A stretch of DNA of 64,000 nucleotides from Chondrosia reniformis (GCA_947172415.1 OX359201.1:4526001-4590000); one strand, 5' to 3'; counted from the first letter of the stretch, positions 10,340 through 23,267 are shown. Numbers and translations are program-made. The notes: generated by a model from the letters alone, not told the origin.

Positions 10340-12518
10340 ATATATACTTCACTTCCTTCTATCAGAGAAGCTCGCAGAACATCCCCTTTAGCTATGTGAG
10401 CTGCCTGTATATTCTTTGGGTTTGTATGGAGGCAGTACATCTGGTTGACCTTCTTCCACCTATGTAATTTAATTTGGTAGCCAGCCTAGTTCATCACATT
10501 ATATAGCATCAGGTGATTATGATCATTTGATCAGATGAAATATTCAAATCTTAAAGACTTTATGTGTAGAAATTGAAGAGTTAACTTTGAGAAAGAATTA
10601 TCAAATTATGAAGTATGCTACAAAATGAGAAGGTAGCCTGCACAGGTACCATGCATGCATAATTAATGTACATAAACATGTGACCAATTTAAATATACAA
10701 AGATTCGGTAACTTGACCAGTCTTTGAACCTTCAGTGTGAGATCCACCTTGAGATGAATTTATTCCTGGAGCAACAATATTAGAGGGGACATCATAGGAA
10801 GGGTTTGATTGCATTGTGATATTCTTGATCTCATGTTCTACATATTCTGTCTTTTTGGTGACAGCTTCTATTGATATAAAAATAGATACAGTATACTGAA
10901 TTTTTCTGTATATATGCTAGTCACCTTATTACTACTATTTTGATATGTGCATGAATAATTCATGTGGAAATCAAACCACAACTGTTACATCATTAATTTA
11001 ACCCAAAGACAGCTGGTTTAAATTGTTAGCTATACACAATTGACACAGCAGTAGCCCTTGTAATTACACTCTTATAACATGTATATATAATCAAATAGCA
11101 TTCATAAGGACTAGATCAAAATATTATTTTTATACGAAACTTGTACATTGTGAAAATTTTGCAGACTATATATTCATATACAATTCAGAATAGTAAATCC
11201 TATTGATATATAGTTCTGCTATACTATTTATTATAATAACATTTGATACAAAAATACATATCATTTAGTAGTACCACAAATTATGTTGAATAATTTTATA
11301 TTCAACATAGTTTGTGGTACTTAGTCTACTAAATGATGTATATTTAATATACCTTGTCTTAAATGCCTCCAACACAGAACTGATATAATGGTTATCAGTA
11401 CAATCACTAGTACAATCAATAATAAGAAACCAACTACTCCACCTACCACGGCACCAACTATTAGGGAGCAAGGGAACAAAAGAGAGAGGATTACATTCGA
11501 GTTAGTGGTCAAACAACCTGAAAGCTTGCCTATATACCAGGTAAACGGCTTGCTGTAGCTGCTGGAGTATGTGAAATGGTGTGGAGCCATTATATTTACC
11601 GGGAATTCCGATTAAATTAAAGACGTCGACAAGAAACCATTATCAATGAGAGGATATTTAAGGTTTAGCGTGTTACTTTACCTTTGCGGGGTTCACTGGG
11701 TGAGGTGGTCGGAATAGTAGGAGCCTGCAACTGCATGCATCCTGAAGAACTGTCACAGGAACAGTTTATTCCTAGAATGAGAAACAGAATATCAAGTTAC
11801 TTAAATGTACAAACCTACGATCACACAAGTGTAATACAAATTGGTTACCTTTCAATCGAATAATAGGAATGTGTGTTCCTTGATCAGAAAGAGGACCTTG
11901 AAAACTGGATTGACTGAAGCTATCACTAATGTTAGGTGGAGTACTGATACTGTTCATTGCCGATGGTATTGTTATAAATTTGCTTGGTCTATCAGGTCCC
12001 ATGTTATGAAGAGCTACTAGATAAAAGTTATCATTAGAAGGTACATAGAATCCTAGATGATGACCAGATTTAAACTTAAGATTCACAGGAAATGATCGCA
12101 ATCTAGTCCTAGGTTCTCCACAGCTTTCCTTTAAAAAAGAAGAGTCGTAAACTACATATTGACCTCTTTCACGATTCAAAGTCAGCAAGTAAAGTCTTCC
12201 CGTGCGTCCAGTACAACCACTTTCAATCTCTACCTCAGTTATAACTCCACAACAGGTGAAGGTAGGTCTAGCAATGATGACAAAAGTATCTGACGGGATT
12301 TGTGTATTGCCAGTCACTCTCTCTGGCAAGTTGTATTAATGTAGCATTCTAGAAGGATAGAATATCGTAGTAGTGTTGTAAAATATTAAATGAATGTTGA
12401 GAATATCTAGCTTACCAAACGTCCAATCAGCTTACACATTCACTTACCGTTGCTAGCTTGTGAAGAAGTTACCCCGCAAAGGTAAAGTAACACGCTAAAC
12501 CTTAAATATCCTCTCATT
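10340..12518 (-). pseudogene. Kinase-less copy of the receptor gene
   Basis: Exons in order on the minus strand. Signal peptide 12449-12518. Ectodomain ~11850-12345 ([31 protein letters not shown]). A Cys-rich stub ends ~11700. TM exon 11353-11457 (AVVGGVVGFLLLIVLVIVL). Juxtamembrane ~10720-10867 with tyrosines in TEYVEHEIKN and NPSYDVPSN. A tail remnant ~10350-10420 (GDVLRASLIEGSEVYIW) matches the C-terminus of the intact gene. The whole kinase domain is missing between juxtamembrane and tail. One base is deleted near 12335, shifting the ectodomain frame, and the Thr/Pro stalk is replaced by an inverted copy of the promoter and signal exon. A decoy product is possible only if the frameshift is avoided; pseudogene is likelier. 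Confidence 0.75.
11261..11338. repeat. Short inverted repeat
   Basis: Arms ~34 bp: ATCATTTAGTAGTACCACAA ... and its near reverse complement ending at 11338, with a ~7 bp loop. It sits in the intron just downstream of the TM exon of the broken receptor copy. Confidence 0.8.
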
Positions 12519-12600
12519 GATAATGGTTTCTTGTCGACGTCTTTAATTTAATCGGAATTCCCGGTAAATATAATGGCTCCACACCATATTTCAAACACTA
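11568..12600. repeat. Inverted repeat pair around the receptor ectodomain exons
   Basis: 11568-11691 (+) is the reverse complement of about 12476-12600 over ~124 bp. It covers the promoter-proximal stretch (GGGAATTCCGATTAAATTAA) and most of the signal-peptide exon, so a second signal peptide, [15 protein letters not shown], is readable on the + strand at ~11627. The ~785 bp between the arms holds the ectodomain exon. Confidence 0.85.
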
Positions 12601-13097
12601 TATATGGTTATCATGCATATGATAATTCCAAAATATTATACCTTCCAAATCCACCCCAGACAAATGTAATTAATTAAAGGTCACTATATTATTATTATTA
12701 TTATTGATATACTATCGCCACTGCGTTGAGATGTGATTGAAGACAACGTAACAGTGGTGGTGATATAATATATATACAGTACAAGTTATATACAATATAC
12801 TATATATATATATACATTGTCCAGCACTACAGTGTGTTGATTTAAGTGCATCATGTGCTGGATGCACACTAGGGCTACATTGCCCCATGTAGCACTGTAC
12901 AAAGAGTAATTAAACATACATTTGGGTTAAACATGGATAAACACAATCCGTATAACTTCTAATTCATCCCCTCCCAACAACCCTATCTTGAGCTCGAAAT
13001 CTTCCCTGAGAGAATTGTTTATTCATGATCAGCCTCTCAATTCTCCAAAATCTATGGTGCCATTTTGACTCCAACTATATATATATCAACTTCGACT
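12600..13097. other. No gene seen
   Basis: AT-rich spacer with short TTA and TA runs and no frame with family resemblance. It leads into the (ATT)n array. Confidence 0.5.
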
Positions 13098-13232
<135 letters not shown>

Positions 13233-13449
13233 AGTGCACACGTGCAAAAACAAAATAGCACTAGGGTACAGACCTAATGAGGCACTGTCAAATGTACATA
13301 ATATCTAGTCCACAAATATAGTCAGGCCAATTGCAAATCTTGCAGTCCACATTAAATAGATCAGCTGGGCAATCCCAAGGTCTTCACATGCTAAGTCTGT
13401 GATTGCAGCAGATTGAATGTCATCAGTTAAGGATGCAAAATTGGGAAGC

Positions 13450-14170
13450 CTTTCTTCAACTTTAGCCAAAAGATGTCATCTTTCCAGCTCCCACCTAGGA
13501 CACCGTATCAACCAATGATTGCAATCTTCCACTTCCTCGTTCGTCCTACACTCTCTACATAATCTCTCTTCTCGAGGTACATCCTTCCATCTGTCAGTTT
13601 CAATCTGGAATGGGGCTGTTCCACCCTTCAGCATCATCAGTACTTTCCTATGGCACTTCTCCCTCATTTTTCAACACCTATATACCATCGAAACTGTTCA
13701 CCCATACAGAATTCAAAACGCAGTTTGGGTTTGCTGCTAAGATCTTCAGCCCAATCATTCTCCACACACCTGCACACTACACTTCTCACCATCTCCCTGA
13801 GTTGTCCCCCTGCTAGACACCCCAGCCAGAGAAGCACAGCTGTGGTCATGCCAACCAAGGGTTTCAAAACAGGTTCTCAGCTTCCCCATCCACTGACCTC
13901 TTCCCGGAGCCGTCAGAGCCGCACAAGCCAATCTCTGTATCAGACGATGCTGATACTGCTGGTCTGACAATATTCTATATATGCCAGAAATTAAAAGAAT
14001 GCACCTTATTCTGGCTTCCCAGCCCACTGACAAACCTCCATCTCTGCAAAAAGTGATGTCCTAGGATGAGTCCTGGGAACACAAAAGTAGGATCAGAAGG
14101 CTCTCAGCTGGACCTGCTCCAAGGATTCCAGGCACCTAAGGCATCCCCAAGCTTCAGCTCTGTAGAGAAG
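13450..14170 (-). mobile_element. Non-LTR retrotransposon ORF2 3' fragment
   Basis: Minus-strand frames, broken by shifts, read as the C-terminal part of a LINE ORF2. A Lys/Arg-rich stretch (EDLSSKPKLRF...) is followed by LKGGTAPFQIETDRW and a zinc-finger-like CRECRTNEEVEDCNHWLIRC at 13490-13560. That Cys-Cys-His-Cys arrangement is typical downstream of the reverse transcriptase domain in LINEs. No RT domain is present here. The fragment is more GC-rich than the flanks. Confidence 0.7.
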
Positions 14171-14460
14171 TACAGTATATATACATGGAGACTTATCATG
14201 AAGTGTTAGTTTTAGTGGGGTAGTGGGGTTGGTGGATTGTTGAGGTGAAACCGTATATCCTATAATGATAATTTTCTAATTATCATTATACTTTAGTTTT
14301 CTTATATATATATATATAAATGCTTGATTAGATACATAACATAATATATATGTTTATATATGTACACCATACATTGTATTATAAATCTTAAATATAATAC
14401 ATGATCAATCACACAATCAACTACAATTTATATTGCAATTAAAAGTAGTCACTGCATCTA

Positions 14461-17400
14461 CTACTTGTAACATGTCTGTAGATCCATGTACAGTTCACTT
14501 CCTTCTATCAGAGGAGCTCCCAGAACATCAGCTTCAGCTGACACTTGCTTATCTTCTTCACTCCATGCCAGGAGAGTTCTCTCTGACTTGCAGAAGTCAC
14601 TAAATATATCAACTGCCATTGGTCTCTCATTGTGAAGGGGATTCCTGTTTGTATAAATGACAACTGTAACTTCATAACCATTGTATATTTATGTATACAT
14701 GTAATATATATACGTAGCTTCTTTTATAAATGGGACATACATATATATGAACTTGAATTAAACTTAGTACATGATGGTACAGTAGGAAGTCATTTATCAG
14801 AACACACTTGGACCAGAAGGTGTTGGAATAACTGCAATTTTGCAATTTAAAACTAAAGCAATCTACAATTCAACTTATGTAATATGGTGACTTGTTTGTT
14901 ATCAGTTACAGTCTGCTAAAGTAATCACTGATTTTTGTCTGTTTCTGATTCATGGCTTGCTTCTTTGCTCTTTTGTAAGAGAAATCTATTAATTGACTAA
15001 CAGGTGGTGTTCATATACGTATAGCAATTGTGCATGACGATTTCATAATGACAGGTGTTTTTCAGTTAGACAATGCATTTGGATGATTGTTTGGAAAAGG
15101 GATTTCCTACTGTACATCAAGGAAGTATGAATGGATGCAATTGCTCCAGTGATTGGCTACTTCTAAAGGTGCTCACTTACCAACACTGAACCATGATGCT
15201 GTACACTGCTCTTGGACAACCTGGGGGAGGAGGCTGACAGTGACCTTTGTCAAGGATGCGGACAGTCTATATACAGTAGAAGAGAGTTTGAAACCATAAT
15301 AATGTTGGCATAAAGGAATGAATTTGAAGATGAAATTGCAATATTTCAATTTTACTGTGTATATGTAATATGAATTATGCTAAGTATGTGGGACTGTGTA
15401 GTCTATCAATTTCATATTTCTACTTTGGGTGAGTGATTTGCTGCATCACACCTCTTGGGCAGACTTGAACTCAAAAGGTTTGTGGCCAACGGACCAGATC
15501 TCATACATCAACATTCCATAGCTCCACACATCACTGGCAGTGCTGTACTTCTTGTAAAAGACAGCCTCAGGAGCTGTCCACTTGACTGGTATTTGTCCTC
15601 CCTTAGTCTTATAATAGGACTCCTCATCCAAGGCTCTGGTCATGCCAAAATCAGATATCTATACAAATGCAAAAATTCTAATCATTTGTGTAGTGAAAAC
15701 TTTTATTAAGGACTCTCTGGGATGAGAACATACACCTCAATACAATGTATGAATAAAATTGACTTTCCTACTTATACATTCTGACCACTGAATTAAGCAT
15801 TGCATACAATACAAATTTGCATTAAAACACATACAGGGGGATGTCCAAATTGGTTCATTATTCAATTTGAGGTTCCCTGTATATGACATGCTATTACTGA
15901 ACATAGGTGAGGTTACAAGGTGACCCAGTTTGAAATGACCCAGGAAGTAAAGGGAGGTATAATATAAAATAGATATAGGTTTACTCAGAAACAATATAAT
16001 TTGATAATGGTTACTTGAAGATATTTCATTATCTATATATAATATGTACATTTATGTGCAGCACCTTGTGGCAATGCTTATATGTACATATGTATATACC
16101 TTGCAGTTCAGGTCACTGTCCAAGAGGATGTTTCTGGCTGCTATATCTCTGTGGACAAATGCCTTTTTGGCAAGATAGACTAGACCATCTACAATTTGCT
16201 TACAGAACTGAAGAAACTGTACAAGAAGGTCTTTGTGTCTTAGCCTAGAGGAGCTAGAAAGGAAGTAAAGTAGGTAAAGTTTATAGTGTGCCTATATAAC
16301 AACAATGATCATAATTTATTATGACATATTTGTTGACTATGTTGAAGACAGGATGTTATTATACCAAATGCAATGAACCTTGCCTAATTGGATTAGGTTA
16401 TTTCAGAAATGCTTTTTTAGAATCCCAAATAGTCAACTTCCCCAAATAAGGTTTCCCAGTTTACCAGCAAAGGGTAGTACTGGAAGAAGGCTTAGAGGAA
16501 GAAGCTTGTATCTTAAACAGAAACCATTAAATAGGAATGTCCTCAGTTACTCAACTGTACTGCTTACAGTGTACTTACATAGGTATGTGTTCTGCTATAA
16601 ATATATGACATCATTATTTGTCTAATAAACAATTTATTTACAAGCTTAAGTAAAACATTTTTATATATGATTTTTAACAGGAGTGGACATAGGTCTCCAT
16701 ACCATATACTACCCAAATACCGTATAGCAGGAAATAGCGGGAAATTTTGGATCGGTGCAAATTTTTGTATATTTCGTATGATGGCTTGCCATACAAAAAT
16801 AAACACTACAAAAACGACGACATTATTGACAGATGTACTTGCTAGTAAAAATGTGAAAGTGAAAATAAGAATACAAAAATTAATTCTGAAGGCCTTACGG
16901 CCATTTATACGAAAATTTGCACCTTCCAAAATTTCCCACTATACGGTATTTTCTTTCTACACTTACTCATTTCTCAGTAAATCAAGATGCTCCTTCAAGC
17001 TACCTCCTGTTAGTAGTTCCATGACTATCATTTTCTACAATGGAAGCCCACAGAAATTCATTTTCTCTAAATGATTCCACAAATATTTGCTATCCACAAA
17101 TCTGGATTAAAATACCGTACATTGTGTTTACCAAAAAGACAAAATCATCATTCCTTAGTAGTCAGCCATCATTGCACAAATCCAAAATGTGAGAAGTGTC
17201 ATGTTCTAGTTGTGCATCATCTTCCAACTCACTGGTTGACCAACTGTAACAACACCAAATAGTCCAACCACATGTCTGTGTTTAAACTGTCCCAATATTG
17301 CTGCTTCTTGTAGCAGCTTCACCTTTTCACTCTCTGGTGAACCTTTTTTCACCTGCTTCACTGCGACAACTACAGTCTCACTGGGCGCCTGCCAAAGAGC

Positions 17401-19876
17401 TCTGTATACATCTCCAAACTGTCCTTCCCCCAGCTTCTCAGAGCACCTGACACGATAGTGTTGTATCTCATGAAACTTCCATTGAGCCATCTGAGAGTAT
17501 ATCTCATCTTCATTTCTGCTTGGGGTCCAGTACACATCTGACTCAGTTGAGGAGGATGCATACAAGGCATCGCTGACTTTACTTGAGTAGCTGGCCAACT
17601 GGAGGGAAGGAAGAGCCAATTGCATAGTTAATAGCTACTATGACATCTTGAAAATATGCTATATTGGCCAAACAAATTTAACATCATTACCTTCTAGAAG
17701 GAAGTACAGTCATGACTAATAGATTTAGAGTATACAGTATATGTCATAGTGATATATAAAAGTACACTTTCAACTGCATGAAATGTAATTAGTAATTAAA
17801 AACATTAAATATTTTTTGTTTCTACTGTATATACTATTAACTCAATGGTATACTCACAGGTTCATCTATAACTGTTGAATAGGCATCAGCTTCTATTTGA
17901 CTGTAAAGATTTTCTTTCATTTTCTCTCTTTCACTCTAAATGTAGTACAAAGGATTAGCTATGCATGAGAAGCTCGGTCATCAACTTAGCATGACTGTTA
18001 AGGTACAATCACCGAGGAACTAAACCTCGGGTGTTCTTTAACAAGCTAACTCACTTTACTGGGTACAACAGTGTAGATATGTTCTGAAGCCTACACGATG
18101 CAGATAATACAACTAACATGTACAGGATATGAGCAATGGAATGTGACACTCAAATACGTATATTATCAGCACCTACCTGTCTGTTGGGAATGATATCAGG
18201 CATATCCTGGGAGTTGGCCATCTCATAGTGGTTGGCCTCATTGCTACTGTTTGAACTGGTAAGAGTGTCAGGTACACTGTAATATTGATTGCTGTGGGTG
18301 GTGGTATTAATAGGAACTGGAGTCACATAAGGACTTGGTTGACTGCCAATCTCAGCATACACTCTACTGCTAGCTGGAAACACATTCTTACTAGCTTTTT
18401 GGGCTATAGCAAGAGGTAGTAGATTGCAATTATAATATACAACATCATTATATTATTGAAAAGTGTATATTGTATACCTTTGTTTGCATGTCTCCGACAC
18501 ATGGCTAATATAATGGTTATCAGTACAATCACTAGTACAACCAGTAAGAAACCAACTATTCCACCTACCACTGCACCAACTATTAGGGAGCAAGGGAACA
18601 GAAGAGGATTAGACTATATATAGAGTTAGTGGTTAAACAAGAATTATTAGCTTGGACACTTGCCTATAGCTACCAGGTAAAATGTCTGTTTCGGTGTTGG
18701 TGTGAGTGTATGTGTGGGCGAAGCAGCTATAGAAGGTAGCAAGGAATAGGATAGGAGAAGTGAAGTACTTGTTGACTGACTATATTAAGCTTACTTACCA
18801 GGTAAACTGTCTGTTGTAGTTGGTGGTGGTGTGAATGCTGGTGTAGGTGAAACAGTTAGTGTAGGTGAAACGGTTGGTGTAGGTGAAACGGTTGGTGTAG
18901 GTGAAACGGTTGGTGTAGGTGAAACAGTTGGTGTATATAGGTGAAACGGTTGGTGTGGGTGAAACGGTTGGTGTAGGTGAAACGGTTGGTGTAGGTGAAA
19001 CAGTTGGTGTCAACCTACTGTTATCACTGGGTGAGGTGGTCGGAATAGTAGGAGCCTGCAACTGCACGCATCCTGAAGAACTGTCACAGGAACAGTTTAT
19101 TCCTAGAATGAGAAACAGAATATCAATTAAGTTACTTAAATGTACAAACCTACGATCACACAAGTGTAATACAAATTGGTTACCTTTCAATCGAATAATA
19201 GGAATGTGTGTTCCTTGATCAGAAAGAGGACCTTGAAAGCTGGATTGACTGAAGCTATCACTAATGTTAGGTGGAGTACTGATACTATTCATTGCCGATG
19301 GTATTATTTTAAATTCGCTTGGTCTACCAGGTCCCATGTTATGAAGAGCTACTAGATAAAAGTTATCATTAGAAGGTGCATAGAATCCTAGATGATGACC
19401 AGATTTAAACTTAAGATTCACAGGAAACGATCGCAACCTAGTCCTAGGTTCTCCACAGCTTTCCTTTAAAAAATAAGAGTGGTAAACTACATATTGACCT
19501 CTTTCACGATTCAAAGTCAGCAAGTAAAGTCTTCCCGTGCGTCCAGTACAACCACTTTCAATCTCTACCTCAGTTATAACTCCACAACAGGTGAAGGTAG
19601 GTCTAGTAATGATGGCAAAAGTATCTGACTGGATTTGTGTATTGCCAGTCACTCTCTCTGGCAACTTGTTATTAATGTAGCATTCTATAGAAGGATAGAA
19701 TATCGTAGTATAGTGTTGTAAAATATTAAATGAATGTTGAGAATATTGGGAGAATATTCAGCTTACCGTACGTCCATATAGCATATCAACTTATATATTC
19801 ACTTACCGTTGCTAGCTTGTGAAGAAGATACCCCACAAAGGTAAAGTAACACGCTAAACCTTAAATATCCTCTCAT
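14461..19876 (-). CDS. Receptor tyrosine kinase, complete 13-exon gene
   Basis: Exons: 19807-19876, 19184-19684, 18799-19102, 18674-18726, 18478-18579, 18177-18403, 17858-17935, 17233-17598, 16967-17034, 16100-16244 (or -16253), 15452-15658, 15181-15266, 14461-14644; they total 797 codons in frame. Order: signal peptide; Cys-containing ectodomain I cannot name; 18-bp-repeat stalk; TM helix ([20 protein letters not shown]); juxtamembrane rich in tyrosine sites ([30 protein letters not shown]); kinase with [43 protein letters not shown]; tail [11 protein letters not shown]. All key catalytic residues are present; the catalytic loop has Ile where HRDL is usual. Two decayed relatives lie just downstream (9.2-12.5 kb). 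Likely a surface receptor signalling through SH2 partners; the ligand is unknown. The frame depends on including the 53-nt exon (see findings). Confidence 0.88.
16720..16946. mobile_element. 227-bp TA-flanked MITE in a receptor intron
   Basis: Terminal inverted repeats CCGTATAGCAGGAAATAGCG ... and ... CCCACTATACGG, extending inward as GGGAAATTTTGG / CCAAAATTTCCC. TA duplicates at 16718-16719 and 16947-16948. It shares the CCGTAT terminus with the element at 6901, suggesting one superfamily of mobilising transposase. Non-coding. Confidence 0.9.
18837..19018. repeat. 18-bp coding minisatellite in receptor stalk
   Basis: About ten units of GGTGTAGGTGAAACGGTT (+ strand), read on the minus strand as PTVSPT in one frame and FTYTNR in the next. 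An extra TATA at ~18935 moves the frame mid-array. Confidence 0.92.
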
Positions 19877-20007
19877 TAGGAAGCTCGCGATGGTGTTTTC
19901 TTCTTTTAATGATTGTTATAATTGACAGCTAAAATCCGTTAACATTGTTATACTGCATTGACGGTAAATCCCCGCGGCCGCGTATTCTCTATATATATAA
20001 AATGAGT

Positions 20008-20079
20008 TTTATACCCTAAACTTTATGATGATATGCCCATTTTGTTTCTAGGTCCTTTCTTGGAGCCATATGAATTATT
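20008..20079. repeat. Dispersed repeat R2, left part split by the THAP element
   Basis: GAGTTTTATACCCTAAACTT ... CATATGAATTATT also occurs at 25270-25350 and, inverted, at 41385-41460. Here it is cut by the element starting at 20080; its continuation (ATTACCTTAGTATATTGTAA) resumes near 23780. Confidence 0.75.
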
Positions 20080-20712
20080 GGGGCGAGCCTTAGCGAGCCC
20101 CACCTAGTGCGTAGTATGGCTGGAAGCGCTATGTATGTACATATGTCGCCGTACGTTCACCCGGTAAATTTTTGCTGTGGTTGCCCGCTACAATTTTATG
20201 GCTCGGCGAACATGTCTGCCGCCCGCGATCGAGGTTTGGCATTTTCCCTAGGCCTGCAGTGATGATCACTACATCCAACAACACGAAAGCAGCAGTCCAA
20301 CCCTGCCCACCACCGATGACATACGCTGCGAAATCAGGACGACAAGCGACTACTACAGCTATACGGTTAACGTTATGCGCTGCAGTTTCATGCCACACTT
20401 CAAAGGACCGGCTGAAGCACAGTAATAGGGTGTACATTGCTCTTGCACGTAGGGATAGCGGGCATTGGGTGTCGCGCTTGGTTAGAGACGCACTTCAAAG
20501 GGGCTGACTGCAGCACAGCAATAGGGTGTAAATTACAGGACGCAACGCACTTCAAAGGGACTTATATATATGGCTCGACGAACATGTCTGCCGCCCGCAA
20601 TCGAGGTTTGGCATTTTCCCTGCAGTGATGCATCCAACACGAAAGCAGCAGTCCCACCCTGCCCACCACCACCACAGCATTGGCATGTGCAGCGCTTAGC
20701 AAGGCTCGCCCC
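20080..20712. mobile_element. Non-autonomous relative of the THAP element
   Basis: GC-rich ~630 bp block bounded by GGGGCGAGCCTTAGCGAGCC and, inverted, GCTTAGCAAGGCTCGCCCC, the same ends as the adjoining THAP element. Inside, a ~110 bp segment with GAACATGTCTGCCGCCCGC occurs twice (20205-20330 and 20575-20680), and CACTTCAAAGG is repeated three times. No transposase. Confidence 0.75.
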
Positions 20713-21370
20713 ATAATGCTGTGCATTTGTCTAGTTTATTTATTTATTGGGGCGAGCCTGAGCGAGCCCCACACTGACGAGTTGAAGGCCGACCGCGTCT
20801 ATATATATATATATTTGCCGTACGTCTTACCGTATGTTTCTATTACACTGAACAAAAATGGCTCCCGTTCGCGAACAGCGGAATGTTCGCTGCATGCAGG
20901 TTCACATGCCTTCGTAGCTGTACTAAACGAAGACAAGTTGCCAGTCATTCCTCTATTCAAGGTCCACAGGAATGACACTGAGTTCTGCCACCAAGAGGCT
21001 TCGCTGCAGCCAATTCAGAACCATTTGTTTGCGATCTGCGAATAGGAAATGTCCCAAAATGCAGCCTAACTATCCGAGTTTACGGAAGACCGCCTGGAAA
21101 GTGCCCTCCTGCAATCAGCGCGCCCCTCCTGTTGTTCTCATGGCTTACTCCTTCCACTTCCGGTATTCGTTTCGCTTGATTTCTCAGCCATTGCCGGGCC
21201 AATAGGCCTATTGCGTGTTCCAAATATAGTAACAATGACATCATGCGGTTAATGGTCGCGAAGGGTGCTCGAGTTCGTACAGTTGTATTGGAATTAGCTT
21301 GTTTTGTTGCCTGTGGAGGAGAGAAGAGCGGCGATTTCCGACGTGAACGTGTTTTGGAGTCGTTGTTACC

Positions 21371-22918
21371 ATGCCGCACCACTGCGCTGTTCCTGGGTGC
21401 ACGTCCAACAGTAAGACGGCTGTCGGCGTGTCTTTTCACAAGTTTCCAGCTGATGCTGCTCTTCGTCGTTCTTGGGTGAGGAACATATGCAGGGATGAAC
21501 GCAAGGGAGTTTGGACGATCAATAGCTCCACTCGTGTGTGCAGTTTACACTTCGCAGAAGAGTCCTACTACGCGTCAGGTAGGAAGAGGGAGCGCAGGAC
21601 GACGCGGACAAGTCGGATCTTGAAAGCCGCCGCTGTGCCAACCGTTTTCGATTGTTTCCCTGAGCGACTGCAACCCATGTCCAGCAAACGAAAAGCGCCT
21701 GCCACTCGCGAATCACTAAGGCCTAAGCAGAAGAAAGAAAGTGATGCTGATGTGGCTGATGGCAGAGAGGATACCAGCGCAGTTAGTCAGGACGTCGATG
21801 GTGAGATTGAGGGTGATGATGACACCTGTGCAGGCGGGCAGCATGATCATTGTGACTGTGTGGAGTCACTGCAGCGTACTGTGGAGTCACTGCAGCGTGA
21901 TGTAGACTACCTGCAGAGCGAAAGGATCGCCGAGCAAGCAAAGGAGAAAGAATTGCTGCACCAGTTGGAGGATGAAAAAACCAGACGCGATTTCTGCTTA
22001 GACCGCTTCAAAAGTAATGACAAGAAGATGCGGTACTACACTGGTTTTGTTACATATGGAATGTTCATGGCATGCTTCAGTTTTCTTTTGCAATCAGCAA
22101 AGGAAATGAGAACATGGCAAGGGAAACGAACCAGCACTGGCGAAAGGACTACAGAAAAGACAGGCCCCAGGTCCAAGCTGCCTCTTCAGGAGCAGTTTTT
22201 CTTGGTAATGGTTCGGCTGCGACTTGGATTGAATGTGGAAGACCTTGCAGACCGTTTTTACATAAATCCTTCAACTGTCAGCAGAATTTTCACAACGTAG
22301 ATTAACTTGATGTATGTCAAGTTCAAGGAGTTGCCAATGTGGATGTCCCGGTCAAAAGTCGACAAGTGGATGCCTCCTTGTTTCAAGAAGTGGTACCCCA
22401 CAACTAGGGTCATCATAGATGGAACAGAGTTTTTCATTGAGAAGCCATCATCTCTTGCAAGGCAGAGTGCGACATGGTCGTCATACAAGAACCACAATAC
22501 ATTTAAAGTCCTTGTGGGCATATCGCCTGATGGTACAATGATGTACATCAGCCACTTATATGAAGGCTCCATGTCAGACGTTGACCTTGTCCAGCAGTGT
22601 GGCCTATTGACTTTACTGGAGAGTGGTGACAGTGTAATGGCAGATAAAGGGTTTGACATTCAGCACCTTTTGAGTGGACTTGGTGTTCGTTTGAACATCC
22701 CACCATTTCGTCGAGGAGAGCAACAGTTCACCCCTGACGACGTAATGAAGACAAAGAAGATAGCTGCTGTGCGCATCCATGTTGAGAGAGTGATCAACCG
22801 TATGAAGCAGTATGCTTTGGTGAATGGAGTCATTCCCAACAGTTTGTGGGATATTGCTGATCAGCTTGTGTTTGTTGCTGGCTACCTCACCAATTTTGAA
22901 CCTGGACTGGTTGCATAG
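21371..22918 (+). pseudogene. THAP-domain DDE transposase with one in-frame stop
   Basis: Starts MPHHCAVPGC, a THAP zinc finger with C2CH pattern (Cys, Cys, Trp-Val-Arg, CSLHF) over ~85 residues. An acidic linker and coiled coil (ESLQRTVESLQRDVDYLQ) follow, then a helix-turn-helix-like part (RFYINPSTVSRIF). The DDE_Tnp_4 catalytic domain has DGTEFF, MADKGF and HVERVI supplying Asp, Asp and Glu. The only lesion is TAG at 22298-22300, between IFTT and INLMYVKF; the frame is otherwise open for 516 codons. The context (TT-stop-INL) suggests a former Trp codon, TGG to TAG. Probably inactive as written, or read through. Confidence 0.92.
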
Positions 22919-23267
22919 AATAATTTGTTTGAAACGTTTTTTCTTGTTGCTTCTTTGTACATTGCATTTCACAGTTATATACAACATCTGTACAGTTAAC
23001 AATCCTGCATGGACATTGTTGTGAGCAATCACCCATAACTTGTCATCACCACCCCATGGTGCCAGTGATCCTATTTGTTACCACCCCTTGGTGCTAATTA
23101 ACCTGTTTTAAGTGCTCGTCAGGTATATACAGACAAATTAAAGTCACGATGTAACATATATATATACATGCACATGCATGCATGTATAAGGAAGAGAATA
23201 AACAAGGCGCTCAAATACATTTTCAAAGCGCGACGCTACGACGCTATTTCGCTTACCGTTGAACAAG

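Noticed and set aside
21243-21479. Overlapping open frames on both strands around the THAP domain
   Set aside because: They are shadows of the transposase; the C2CH finger is only in the frame starting at 21371.
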